The translations under genes and the position numbers were made by a program. DNA of 64,000 nt from a virus. Shown piece after piece: positions 21,865-29,248 of the stretch. A model generated the notes under the pieces. That model ran no database searches and had not been told where the DNA came from. It was given only the letters and a program-made list of their open reading frames with translations. Where the stretch lies: positions 1-64,000 of the IMG/VR virus record IMGVR_UViG_3300027821_000007. One strand, written 5' to 3'. Each line of letters starts with the position of its first letter. The first letter of the stretch is position 1.

Positions 21865-21929
21865 TGGCGTGTGCCTTTCGCGCCATGCAGGGCGCTCTCT
21901 GCCGGACACCCGTGTCGGGGCCGAAAGGC
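21865..21929 (-). promoter_or_regulatory. Three-way-junction leader RNA, copy 16
   Basis: GCCTTTC/GAAAGGC, hairpin 1 GACAC-GG-GTGTC extended by CCGG pairing, GGCAGAGA, hairpin 2 GCGCC-CTGCAT-GGCGC, ACACGCCA, ATG. A CCCCGC/GCGGGG hairpin precedes it. Confidence 0.85.
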
Positions 21930-21953
21930 ACCCCGCACATGGCGGGGCAGTCT

Positions 21954-22190
21954 TCAGTCTTGGGCGCCCAGCCACACGACGGGAAAACCGTCATGCTTGG
22001 CGGCTTCCTGCAGATGGTCGATCCAGTTGATGAGACCGTCCAACCCAGGATCCGTGTCCGCGAGGCTGAGCAAGAGCTGTTTTTGTTGGGAAAGTAGCTT
22101 CCAGTCCGTCGCGGCGAAGATGTCTTCGACGTGCAGACCGGCCCAGTCATCCCGCAGTGAGCGGGGACCGTTGGGAGGTGGGGTAAGCAT
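21954..22190 (-). CDS. Hypothetical protein, 78 aa
   Basis: Starts MLTPPPNGPRSLRDDWAGLH, helical, tryptophan-containing. It has an ordinary AAGGAAG ribosome-binding site and no leader element, so it may open the transcript of this leftward block. Stop lies next to a CCCCGC/GCGGGG hairpin. Family unknown. Confidence 0.65.
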   Translation of the reverse strand: MLTPPPNGPRSLRDDWAGLHVEDIFAATDWKLLSQQKQLLLSLADTDPGLDGLINWIDHLQEAAKHDGFPVVWLGAQD

Positions 22191-22390
22191 TTGATGCTTC
22201 CTTGTGTTTGGGGATATGGATTTCGTCGGATTTCCTAGAGACAGGCCATCATGGTGGGATCGTGCGATCCGCGGGCCTTCCCGACTGAACTCGCCGGGCT
22301 TGAAGCCGGCTATCCATCGCGTAGTCTAAAGGTGGTGTTTCGTAATGAAAAATCAAGGTGTAAGGCAGTTTTCTGCCATTTGAGGGGGTT

Positions 22391-23488
22391 ATGAGACGCG
22401 AAACAGCGCCCGAAATGGTGCTATTGGCCAAGCTGCTCTACGAAACTAGGGAAATCAGTTTCTCGCAGTTGACTGGCCAATTCGACATCCAAAAGACGTT
22501 GATTGGCGGATTTTCCAATAAACAAGGCTGGACGCCGTTCCCAAATGTGGTGGAACAACTCGCCAAACAGGTGGAAACTGAGGCTATGGAAGCGGTGAAG
22601 AAGCATCGGCCTGGGCGGCCCGTCAACGGCCAGAAGCCGTTCGAGCTACCCAAGCGCTCGCCAGGTCGGCCACGCATATACCCGCGTGATCGCAACGCCA
22701 GGCCAACCACCGAGGAGCAGATCCTCATCAAGCAAGCGCGCGAACTGTGGGAGGCCGGCAAGGGCAACAAGGCCCAGGTCGCGGCTTTGCTCGGTATCCC
22801 GGTGACCCGGCTTTACCACGCATCGAAGGTGCAGAACTGGGTTGATCCACGGCTTGCCAAAATGAAAGCAGAGTATCCAGAGAGTTTTGCGACTTCAGGA
22901 TTTATTATTCCACCACCTTCGCCGGACACAGCCAAAGCACAGTTGCAAATAACGCTATCGGCTATTCGCGGTATGATGTCGAGGCGGCAAATATACCAAC
23001 TCGATGACTTCGAAGAGCTCATAGCAAAATACGGTCATCTTATAGAAGTGTATCTTGATCCTCATCGCTTTGTTGATGAGCGAGGACTGTCTGCCGATGA
23101 AATCGTCAGGCGGGTCGCGGAGGTACAGGGCACGGCTCTGCGGTTACTGACCCCCACCAAGCAGGACAGCCTGAGCGGATCGCTCAAGACCTACACCGAC
23201 GCGCTGATGCGCAGCATCGAACTCAAGCGCGCGATCGCCGGGCTGAACAAGCTGGTGCCGCCACCCGATGGCGAGGTCGACGAGGAACAAGGCGGCGATC
23301 GCCACATCCTCGACATGCAAACCCTGTCGACCGAGGAGTTGCGGGTCGTGCAGCGTGGGATGGAACTGCTCGAGCGCCACCAGAGGGCAGCGCGCAGCCT
23401 GCCGAGGCCGCCGGCGCCGGACGGCATCGACGACCTGCTCGGCCCCGAACCTCAGGTGGTCCAAGACCCCGATATCGCGCCGCGGTAA
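22391..23488 (+). CDS. DNA-binding protein, possible terminase small subunit
   Basis: 365 residues. Two AT-hook-like motifs (HRPGRPVNG 72-80, RSPGRPRIY 89-97) precede a helix-turn-helix (LWEAGKGNKAQVAALLGIP, about 119-137). The C-terminal half is helical and charged, as in oligomerising small terminases. GAGGGGG precedes the ATG, and a GGCAG-TTTT-CTGCC hairpin lies just upstream. A small terminase would recognise the packaging site, but the large subunit is 7 kb away; it could instead be a regulator. Confidence 0.5.
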   Translation: MRRETAPEMVLLAKLLYETREISFSQLTGQFDIQKTLIGGFSNKQGWTPFPNVVEQLAKQVETEAMEAVKKHRPGRPVNGQKPFELPKRSPGRPRIYPRDRNARPTTEEQILIKQARELWEAGKGNKAQVAALLGIPVTRLYHASKVQNWVDPRLAKMKAEYPESFATSGFIIPPPSPDTAKAQLQITLSAIRGMMSRRQIYQLDDFEELIAKYGHLIEVYLDPHRFVDERGLSADEIVRRVAEVQGTALRLLTPTKQDSLSGSLKTYTDALMRSIELKRAIAGLNKLVPPPDGEVDEEQGGDRHILDMQTLSTEELRVVQRGMELLERHQRAARSLPRPPAPDGIDDLLGPEPQVVQDPDIAPR

Positions 23489-23709
23489 CCAACCCGGTTC
23501 GGATGGCGCCAGGTCATGCCGTAGGCTATGTCGCAATGCTCGGCACAGTACGAATGGCCGTGCACGACCGGAGCGCAGCAAAACTGCGGGTTGCGGCCGG
23601 CGCGCTCCCGGTGCGGCCACATCGGCCACTGGCAGGGCTTCACCAGCGGCCCCGGCTCAGGCAGCGGCTTCCTCTTCCGGCCAGACGGGTTGAACACGAA
23701 ATTCAACAT
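23452..23709 (-). CDS. GcrA-like zinc-domain protein
   Basis: 85 residues. CQWPMWPHRERAGRNPQFCC and HSYCAEHCDIAY match the C-terminal C(R/Q)WP...FC...G..YC..H...AY signature of GcrA, an alphaproteobacterial regulator of methylation-dependent transcription. The N-terminal HTH of GcrA is absent; a separate HTH-only GcrA-like gene lies at 26437. Its 3' end overlaps the convergent 22391 gene by 37 bp. It may redirect host transcription; this is inference from the family. Confidence 0.75.
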   Translation of the reverse strand: MLNFVFNPSGRKRKPLPEPGPLVKPCQWPMWPHRERAGRNPQFCCAPVVHGHSYCAEHCDIAYGMTWRHPNRVGYRGAISGSWTT

Positions 23710-23760
23710 CCACGCCGCTGTGCCGGGTTGTTCGCGATTCGCGCAAGCGCGACGTGCGGC

Positions 23761-23940
23761 TCAGGCCTCCTTCAGGACCTTGGCCACCGGCTCGACCAGC
23801 CAGCCGCGCGCCTTGGCGCAGCTTTCGCACCAGGCGCGGTCGGGGACAGCTCGGAAAATCGTGATGTTGCCGGGGGTCAGGACGGCATCGACCCCGGGGG
23901 AGAAGGTGATCGCCTTGCGGCCGCACTCACATCGGGGCAT
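23761..23940 (-). CDS. Small zinc-ribbon protein, 59 aa
   Basis: Starts MPRCECGRKAITFSPGVDAV and has CxC and CESC pairs (C4, C6 and two near residue 40) typical of a zinc ribbon. The ATG overlaps the end of the upstream gene by 13 nt, so translation is coupled. Family unknown. Confidence 0.65.
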   Translation of the reverse strand: MPRCECGRKAITFSPGVDAVLTPGNITIFRAVPDRAWCESCAKARGWLVEPVAKVLKEA

Positions 23941-24145
23941 CGATCTCCTTCAGCGGCACCGGGCAGGAAGGCTTCATGCCGCGCGGGCGATAGGCCCACT
24001 CCGCCAGAAAGCGCTTGCAGTTGCCGCAATAGCGAACTTCGGCTTCAGCCTCGTCGGTGGCAGTGGCGCCACAAATCGGACAGACGATATCGTGCGTCAT
24101 CATAGGCTTCCTGGGGATAAAGGTCACCCTTTGCGGCGTTTTCAT
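23927..24145 (-). CDS. Zinc-ribbon protein, 72 aa
   Basis: CPICGATATDEAEAEVRYCG and NCK form a two-CxxC zinc ribbon (about residues 22-43). ATG at 24145 overlaps the upstream stop as ATGA. Part of a tightly overlapping run of small genes. Function unknown. Confidence 0.7.
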   Translation of the reverse strand: MKTPQRVTFIPRKPMMTHDIVCPICGATATDEAEAEVRYCGNCKRFLAEWAYRPRGMKPSCPVPLKEIDAPM

Positions 24146-24360
24146 TCGAGCGGCAACCCCTCCTGCACCGGCTTGTCGGTATCACGCAGGGCCAGCAGCG
24201 TCGCCAGCACCGCTTCCATGGACAGGATCTCCTCGTCGGCGATCTTCTGCGTCATGCGATGGCTGGCCACCCATTTCGGATAGTTGTAGTGGCGCATCCG
24301 CACCTCGCGCTTGATGCACTCGATCTGGCGCTGCAGGCCGGGAACGAAGGGTGGACTCAT
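24142..24360 (-). CDS. Hypothetical helical protein, 72 aa
   Basis: MSPPFVPGLQRQIECIKREV, then KWVASHRMTQKIADEEILSM and a Leu-rich helix. The 'GRMT...AD.EI..MEAVL.TL' type of sequence recurs in small phage proteins of unknown role. ATGA overlaps at both ends. Confidence 0.65.
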   Translation of the reverse strand: MSPPFVPGLQRQIECIKREVRMRHYNYPKWVASHRMTQKIADEEILSMEAVLATLLALRDTDKPVQEGLPLE

Positions 24361-24590
24361 GGCGAGCCCGGAGGCGGCGCGCCCTTCTGTACCTGTCGCA
24401 GTACCTGCCGGATGTGCTTGTGCATTGCATCCAGCACGGACACCGCGCCCCTTTTCCCCGCTTTCAGGGACTGCCTGGTCATCACGAGCTCAATGATCTT
24501 CATCTGGGTGACGGGGTCATACTCATCGAGGATGGCGGTGACGCGGTCGACGAACGGCATCAGGTCGATGTCGAGGTAAGCGGTTGGCAT
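24357..24590 (-). CDS. Hypothetical helical protein, 77 aa
   Basis: MPTAYLDIDLMPFVDRVTAI, helical, with a basic C-half (RQSLKAGKRGAVSVLDAMHK) and proline end. AAAGGAA lies 6 nt before ATG. Family unknown. Confidence 0.65.
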   Translation of the reverse strand: MPTAYLDIDLMPFVDRVTAILDEYDPVTQMKIIELVMTRQSLKAGKRGAVSVLDAMHKHIRQVLRQVQKGAPPPGSP

Positions 24591-24608
24591 GGCAGTTCCT
24601 TTCGGTTG

Positions 24609-24710
24609 TCAGTCCAGATCGCCTCGCCAGACGCGGTACATCAGCGTCAGGCCGCCGTAGATCACGCCGATGATCGCGGCGAAGAACAGGATCCAGATCA
24701 GGTCGCTCAC
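24609..24710 (-). CDS. 33-residue membrane peptide
   Basis: GTG start overlapping the previous stop (GTGA), MSDLIWILFFAAIIGVIYGG, one transmembrane helix, then a short basic/acidic tail. Translationally coupled to the Acb2/Tad1-like gene upstream. Confidence 0.6.
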   Translation of the reverse strand: MSDLIWILFFAAIIGVIYGGLTLMYRVWRGDLD

Positions 24711-24925
24711 GTGCGTGGCGACCCGTCTGCGTTGCGGGTGATCGCGACATTCGACCACATCGCGCACTCCCGAAGCTTGCGCATCACGTAGGTCCGGTCG
24801 GGGCCTTCAGGGAGCAATTCCGAGAGGATGTCGGCCAATTCGGTGAACGCGTTGCGCACCTCAACCATCAGTTCAAGCTGCTCGTCCGTTGGCTTGAGAT
24901 ATTGGAACGCCGTTGGGTCGATCAT
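24707..24925 (-). CDS. Acb2/Tad1-like small protein (candidate cyclic-nucleotide sponge)
   Basis: 72 residues, two-helix hairpin. The C-half YVMRKLRECAMWSNVAITR matches the 'L..LEEA.MWA..AIAR' pattern of the Acb2/Tad1 hairpin domain, preceded by VRNAFTELADILSELLPEG. Characterised members sequester cyclic dinucleotide or gcADPR-type signals and block CBASS or Thoeris immunity. Here the ligand is unknown. It sits in a string of overlapping small genes (ATGA junction upstream, GTGA downstream), typical of an anti-defence/accessory locus. Confidence 0.6.
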   Translation of the reverse strand: MIDPTAFQYLKPTDEQLELMVEVRNAFTELADILSELLPEGPDRTYVMRKLRECAMWSNVAITRNADGSPRT

Positions 24926-25590
24926 CGGAGTCCTGCTCCACTCATTATGGCCCTGATCAAATCGATAGATGTTTGATGATCCGATGTCCCCACGGATGCG
25001 CGGCGTACCAGATTGTCCCTGACAAGCCGGTCCGCCATGGTGATGGGCATGAGATAGGCGTGCATGTGTTTGAACCGTGCGATGGGTTCGTACTCCAGGT
25101 AGAAATTGTCGGTGGCACGCACCAGGCAAAGATCCTCAGGCTCAAAGCTCTTATGGATCTTGGTCCAGTATCGACGGGCAATTTGATAATCCTGCTTGGA
25201 CGGGACCGTGGGTGCCGTGGGAGCGTATTGCCGGTCGATGAGGATTTGAACGAAGGCTTCCCGCCGTTTCCTTTCGGCTTCTTTTTCCTGACGCGCTTCC
25301 TTGGCCCATTTCTCGGCGAGCGACATTGGCGGTGACGGTGGCGGCGGTGGTTTGGCGTAATCATGCAAGCCAGAGAGCTGGGGACTCCTGCGCGAGAACG
25401 CCTCCGGGCTGTCGCCCGACGACGGCAGGATGACATCGACCGTTTCGACATGGCCGGCGCGGCAAACCTGGTTGATGAAATCCGCCGTTCCCTCTTCGTC
25501 GTCTATCCAGTCGAGGAAGATATCCAGGTTTTCCAGCGCCATGCTGCGCTGGATTTTTTTCGATCCATGCCTGCGGTGTGGCGATGGCAC
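24922..25590 (-). CDS. Hypothetical protein, ~222 aa
   Basis: Acidic N-terminal domain (DIFLDWIDDEEGTADFINQV), a proline stretch KPPPPPSPP, a charged coiled-coil-like helix (EKWAKEARQEKEAERKRREA) and a C-terminal mixed domain. The start is unclear: GTG at 25590 or ATG at 25542. Family unknown. Confidence 0.6.
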   Translation of the reverse strand: MPSPHRRHGSKKIQRSMALENLDIFLDWIDDEEGTADFINQVCRAGHVETVDVILPSSGDSPEAFSRRSPQLSGLHDYAKPPPPPSPPMSLAEKWAKEARQEKEAERKRREAFVQILIDRQYAPTAPTVPSKQDYQIARRYWTKIHKSFEPEDLCLVRATDNFYLEYEPIARFKHMHAYLMPITMADRLVRDNLVRRASVGTSDHQTSIDLIRAIMSGAGLR

Positions 25591-25594
25591 TGCC

Positions 25595-26179
25595 TTATGT
25601 CGTCTTCACCACCAGGAACGGCGCGCCGTTCTTGCGCTCGACCCCCTCGAGCACCTCGCCATCGTCGAGGACGGCATCCTTCACCGCCTTCTCGTTGAGG
25701 GAGCGACTGACGAAGCGGTCCTGCTCCATCAGCTTGGCCGGGTCGGTGATGATCACGCCGTCGGTGCCGCGCTGGACACGCGCGTCGACCAGGGTCGACT
25801 TGAATGCCAGCAACGCCTTGCTCTTGCCGGCGGGACGGAACAACTCGGGGAATTCATTCATAATGCCGATCGCGGCCTTGCGGGTGTTCTCGGCCTTCTT
25901 CGATCGGCGTTGCTGACGGATCAGCAGCTTGTCGCGGCGGGCCTTGATCGCGTCGGCCTCGGCGCGGGCCTCGTCGCCGGCGAGCAACAGCGCTTCCATG
26001 AGGCGGCCAACGTCAGCGCCCTTGCCCTTCAGCATCTCGAGCAGTTCTTCGGCGTCGCTCATGGCGTCGGGATCGTCGGGATCGGCTTCGGCCGCGATCG
26101 CGTTGAGGTGCAGCGAGGCGATCTCCATCGCTTTCATGATCTGCCAGCCCGAAGGCGGCTCCAGCGGCTTGTCCATCAT
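25595..26179 (-). CDS. Siphovirus Gp157-like protein
   Basis: 194 residues. Helical region with AIKARRDKLLIRQQRRSKKA, then the beta segment DGVIITDPAKLMEQDRFVSR and GVERKNGAPFLVV, the layout of the Sipho_Gp157 family (a phage resistance-related protein of unclear mechanism, often beside recombination genes). ATG at 26179 is preceded by GGGGGAGGA and overlaps the upstream stop. Longer upstream frame is not coding. Confidence 0.7.
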   Translation of the reverse strand: MMDKPLEPPSGWQIMKAMEIASLHLNAIAAEADPDDPDAMSDAEELLEMLKGKGADVGRLMEALLLAGDEARAEADAIKARRDKLLIRQQRRSKKAENTRKAAIGIMNEFPELFRPAGKSKALLAFKSTLVDARVQRGTDGVIITDPAKLMEQDRFVSRSLNEKAVKDAVLDDGEVLEGVERKNGAPFLVVKTT

Positions 26180-26433
26180 TCCTCCCCCATCCAGTTGCGG
26201 TGGCAGGCCTCGCACAGCATCGTGGTCTCGTCCTCGCCGATGTAGAGCCGGGCGGCGTCGGCGTTCTCGCAATCCTCGCAGACCTGGCGGCCGCTGCCCT
26301 CGCATTCGAAGCATTCGCCGGCATCCCACACGTCTGGGTCGTTGCCGCCGTATTTCGAGGCAATGATGCGCCCCTCGCCGCCGCAGGCGCCGCAGTTGAA
26401 GAAGCCGAACAGTTTGCTCGCGGGGGCGCTCAT
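26176..26433 (-). CDS. Cysteine-rich DnaJ-type zinc-finger protein, 85 aa
   Basis: Four CxxC pairs: CGACGGEG, CFECEGSG, CEDC and CEAC. This resembles the CxxCxGxG zinc domain of DnaJ but is free-standing. Likely binds two zinc ions and mediates protein contacts. Function in phage unknown. Confidence 0.75.
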   Translation of the reverse strand: MSAPASKLFGFFNCGACGGEGRIIASKYGGNDPDVWDAGECFECEGSGRQVCEDCENADAARLYIGEDETTMLCEACHRNWMGEE

Positions 26434-26436
26434 TCC

Positions 26437-26724
26437 TTATTCCTTCTTCATGGCCGCAAGCTCGCTGGGCAGCGGCGGCAGCGTGTGCGCGCCCAGCGCC
26501 AGGGGTTGCGGCGGGGGTGGCGCGTCGCTCTGTGGAAAGCAATAAGGCGGCGTTCCGCGTAGCTTGCCGCGCGGCACGAAGCCCATGCGCGCGCCTTCAT
26601 TGCGCAGGTTCTCCATCGAGACGCCCATGCGCAGCGAGATCGCCGTGTTCGACAGCTTCGTGTCGTGCCACAGCTCACGCAGCCGCTCGTGCATATCGTC
26701 GGTCCACAGAATGCGCCGTACCAT
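26437..26724 (-). CDS. GcrA-like HTH protein
   Basis: 95 residues. LWTDDMHERLRELWHDTKLS and NTAISLRMGVSMENLRNEGA follow the N-terminal GcrA pattern 'W..E....L..LW..G.S...IA..LG.....V......LGL'. The C-terminal GcrA zinc domain is missing and replaced by a proline-rich tail. Probably a DNA-binding regulator that may pair functionally with the zinc-domain protein at 23452. Confidence 0.65.
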   Translation of the reverse strand: MVRRILWTDDMHERLRELWHDTKLSNTAISLRMGVSMENLRNEGARMGFVPRGKLRGTPPYCFPQSDAPPPPQPLALGAHTLPPLPSELAAMKKE

Positions 26725-26733
26725 GAAACCCTC

Positions 26734-26988
26734 CTACTTCGTTTCACCATGCATGCTGCTGTAGATATCCTTCAGGTTCACCATCAGCAGCAGGAAGGTG
26801 AAATGCGGATCGCGCGCGACGGTTCGGAACAGCTTTTCGGACAGGGCCAGGATACAGGAGATAATTGCCGCCTCCTGGTTTATCGGATCCAGGTCGCCGA
26901 ACTGGGAGAGCAGGTCCTCGATGGTGGTCCCTACCTTGATTGCCACCTCTTCCGAAACCGGCGGTCGTTCCATCTGTCGGTCCATCAC
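26734..26988 (-). CDS. Hypothetical protein, 84 aa
   Basis: MMDRQMERPPVSEEVAIKVG, then LDPINQEAAIISCILALSEK and a helical end. No family. First gene of this leftward run; a 77-bp divergent promoter region separates it from 27066. Confidence 0.65.
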   Translation of the reverse strand: MMDRQMERPPVSEEVAIKVGTTIEDLLSQFGDLDPINQEAAIISCILALSEKLFRTVARDPHFTFLLLMVNLKDIYSSMHGETK

Positions 26989-27065
26989 ACTGTGCTCAAT
27001 AACAAAGCTAGCCCGTTGTCTGTCAGGGCGTCAATGGACTAGACTGCATCAAATCGGAGGCTGTC

Positions 27066-27416
27066 ATGGCATTGGAACCACCCCGGATCGGATCACCGCC
27101 GCCGGAGCAACCCGAGGTTCCCATCCTCGATCGTCTGATCCGCTCGAACAAGCGGGCCAAGGTCATCATCGACCTGCAACGCGAGATAACCGAGACCATG
27201 CAGATGGTCTCGATCGGCGGTCAGGACGCGGTCAAGAAGCTCAACGTCGATGGCGAGCCGTTGCTGACCGAAGAGCAGTTCGAGGCGTTCTGCGGCGGCC
27301 TCGAGAGGATGGTCAACAAACTCATCGAGGTTCGCGCTGAACTGCAGGGGGTCATCCAGGGACTGACCGAGGCGATCGGCCGGCTGCCGTCGAACGACTG
27401 GAGGACACAGCTATGA
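27066..27416 (+). CDS. Hypothetical helical protein, 116 aa
   Basis: Proline-rich start (MALEPPRIGSPPPEQPEVPI) then two long helices (SNKRAKVIIDLQREITETMQ and GGLERMVNKLIEVRAELQGV) that may form a coiled coil. CGGAGG precedes ATG. Family unknown. Confidence 0.7.
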   Translation: MALEPPRIGSPPPEQPEVPILDRLIRSNKRAKVIIDLQREITETMQMVSIGGQDAVKKLNVDGEPLLTEEQFEAFCGGLERMVNKLIEVRAELQGVIQGLTEAIGRLPSNDWRTQL

Positions 27417-27691
27417 TGAACTGCTTCTGGTTTCACACCGCGCTGCGTGATGCTTTCAAAGTTACCCTGCACACGGAGGGCTGCCGGATCCGCACGCGGA
27501 TGAAGGACAGCAAAGGCTGGACCGGTCCGCTCACCATCCAGCAGGTCGCCATCGTGCCGCCTGGTTCCTACCGCACCTGCAAGTCATGCCGCAGTGCCGA
27601 TCCGTTGCCGGCTAAGCAACGCTCCTACGGGCCGCGCAAGGTGCTGTCGCCGCGGCAGCGGAACCAGCACGCGCGGATGCGCGAGGCATGA
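27413..27691 (+). CDS. Hypothetical basic protein, 92 aa, CxxC
   Basis: MMNCFWFHTALRDAFKVTLH beta-rich start; CKSC and a further Cys pair suggest metal binding; strongly basic C-terminus (RSYGPRKVLSPRQRNQHARM). Overlaps 27066 gene's end by ATGA. Confidence 0.65.
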   Translation: MMNCFWFHTALRDAFKVTLHTEGCRIRTRMKDSKGWTGPLTIQQVAIVPPGSYRTCKSCRSADPLPAKQRSYGPRKVLSPRQRNQHARMREA

Positions 27692-27769
27692 ATGATCCTG
27701 CGATGCGCGTTGTTGCTGCTGTTCGTGCTCTCGCTGGCGGGTCTGCTGCGCTCATGTGCCAAGGTCTGA
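27692..27769 (+). CDS. Possible 25-residue membrane peptide
   Basis: MILRCALLLLFVLSLAGLLR, then SCAKV and TGA. Hydrophobic helix with Arg and Cys. A competing frame (ATG at 27688, ATGA overlap, 28 codons) covers the same DNA, so which is used is unclear. Confidence 0.4.
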   Translation: MILRCALLLLFVLSLAGLLRSCAKV

Positions 27770-27770
27770 C

Positions 27771-27863
27771 ATGACGACCTTCGCCCTAGGCTTCCTCGTC
27801 GGGGTCGGCGTCACCTATGTCTGGTCGCGGTTGCACCGGCCTCGCTGGCTGGCCCGGCCCTGA
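27771..27863 (+). CDS. 30-residue GxxxG membrane peptide
   Basis: MTTFALGFLVGVGVTYVWSR and a basic tail (LHRPRWLARP). One glycine-zipper transmembrane helix. It resembles the pair at 30005 and 30096. It overlaps antisense the 3' end of the RHH gene on the other strand. Confidence 0.5.
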   Translation: MTTFALGFLVGVGVTYVWSRLHRPRWLARP

Positions 27864-28010
27864 CAACCCGCGCTCGAGGATGTGGCGGATGGCAGCCGCC
27901 CGGCTCATCAGGCGATGCTCATGCCAATAGGCATCTATCCGCTCTGCCATAGACGACGGTATGCGCAGTGGCATTGTGACGAATGCTTCCATAGCTGATG
28001 GATGATGCAT
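27786..28010 (-). CDS. Ribbon-helix-helix DNA-binding protein, 74 aa
   Basis: TMPLRIPSSMAERIDAYWHE followed by SRAAAIRHILERGL is the beta-alpha-alpha pattern of CopG/Arc-type RHH repressors. C-terminal tail is acidic. Probably represses a nearby promoter. Its tail region lies opposite the plus-strand membrane peptide. Confidence 0.7.
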   Translation of the reverse strand: MHHPSAMEAFVTMPLRIPSSMAERIDAYWHEHRLMSRAAAIRHILERGLSGPGQPARPVQPRPDIGDADPDEEA

Positions 28011-28113
28011 CTGCGTCGATCATGTCAATGGCATTCACGGCAGCGTGTGTCGTGGAACTTTACACCGACACCCAGTCAGAATGGGTTTTGGCATTGAGGG
28101 GGAGTTTCAATAA

Positions 28114-28377
28114 ATGGACGAAGCGACAAAGAAAGCGGCACAAGAAGAGACAAGGCAGGCCAGACAGTCGGGACTAATCAAACCGAAGCCATGCCAAAAC
28201 TGTGGTTACGATGATCGGCGCGTGGTGCATGCACACCATCCGGATTACAGCAGAGTGCTGGAGGTCGTGTGGCTTTGTCGCAAATGCCACGCGAAAGAAC
28301 ATTCCCGACTTGCCCGCGAAAAGCGGGAGCGGCTTACGGAAAGTCTGATGGCCATCCGCCGAAGGCAGTTAGTGTAA
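28114..28377 (+). CDS. Zinc-finger/HNH-like small protein, 87 aa
   Basis: CQNCGYDDRRVVHAHHPDYS and WLCRKCHAKEH form a CxxC...HH...CxxCH site typical of HNH-like phage proteins ('AHHPDY..PL.V.WLC..CH'). The basic C-terminus suggests nucleic-acid binding. GAGGGGGAG lies upstream. Confidence 0.75.
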   Translation: MDEATKKAAQEETRQARQSGLIKPKPCQNCGYDDRRVVHAHHPDYSRVLEVVWLCRKCHAKEHSRLAREKRERLTESLMAIRRRQLV

Positions 28378-28516
28378 GCTCTGCCTTACATACACCCTAT
28401 AATCATGTCATTATCGACACTTAGTTTTGAGCGATATCCTTTTGTTGTGACCGTGGCGTCTGGTTTGCATGTCTCTTAGGCTGTCGCTTATGGCGACACA
28501 ACCAAGGGGAGACACC
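28378..28516 (+). promoter_or_regulatory. Promoter region of PEP-CTERM operon
   Basis: AT-rich stretch (unlike its surroundings) with a perfect TATAAT at about 28399 but no good -35 box at 17 nt. GTCGC-TTAT-GGCGAC hairpin near 28484 and AAGGGGAG ribosome-binding site before 28517. Confidence 0.45.
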
Positions 28517-29248
28517 ATGCGGATCCACTATCTCATCATCGGCGCGATGGCCACGGCAGTTGCCGTCGCTGCCGCGTTTCCGGCTCACGCTACACTTCAG
28601 GTAGCTGCCCAGTTCGGTGCCACCACGTTTAACTGCGTGGACAACGACAACACCTGCGACACCAATCTGTCCACAGGCACGATCCAGATCGCCAACCAGA
28701 CGATTGGTGGCGTCACGGTTAATGGCTCGGTCCAGACCTCGACCGGCACGCCGGCGAACCCTGGCGCACAGGACATCCTGAACACGTCCTCGCTGAACCT
28801 GATCAACGTGGCAGGCGTTGCGGTCGCCTACACCGTGACGATCAGCGACACATTCTTCGCTGCTCCGGTTAATACGTTCACGGCGACCACTGCCGGGACG
28901 TGGCAGAACGCGATCGGCTCGACCGCCCAGACCCGTCTGTGGGCCGATCCGCTGAATGCGCAAGGGGCGGATGACATCAACGACCATCCCGGTGCGTTGC
29001 TGGACAATTTCACTTCGACTGCTCTGATTTCTGCCGACAGCTACAGCCACAACGCCAGCGGCGCGTTCGTGAGTGCCAATGCGTTTTCGATTACGGAACA
29101 GGTCACCGGTTCATTGTCTGCTGGTGGTCAGCTCATCAATCGTGGGCAGACTGCAATTCTGGAGAATGTGCCTGAACCTGCTTCAATGATGCTCCTGGGT
29201 GCCGGTCTGGTCGGCCTGGGTGCGGTTTACCGTAGGCGGCGGGCATGA
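28517..29248 (+). CDS. PEP-CTERM sorted surface protein 1
   Basis: 243 residues. N-terminal signal peptide (MRIHYLIIGAMATAVAVAAA..FPAHA), a Thr/Asn/Ser-rich beta domain, and a C-terminal PEP-CTERM sorting tail: VPEPASMMLLGAGLVGLG then YRRRR. Exosortase (EpsH) in the host would cut this tail and attach the protein to extracellular matter. Host-type sorting on a phage gene is unusual. Overlaps the next gene by 4 bp. Confidence 0.85.
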   Translation: MRIHYLIIGAMATAVAVAAAFPAHATLQVAAQFGATTFNCVDNDNTCDTNLSTGTIQIANQTIGGVTVNGSVQTSTGTPANPGAQDILNTSSLNLINVAGVAVAYTVTISDTFFAAPVNTFTATTAGTWQNAIGSTAQTRLWADPLNAQGADDINDHPGALLDNFTSTALISADSYSHNASGAFVSANAFSITEQVTGSLSAGGQLINRGQTAILENVPEPASMMLLGAGLVGLGAVYRRRRA

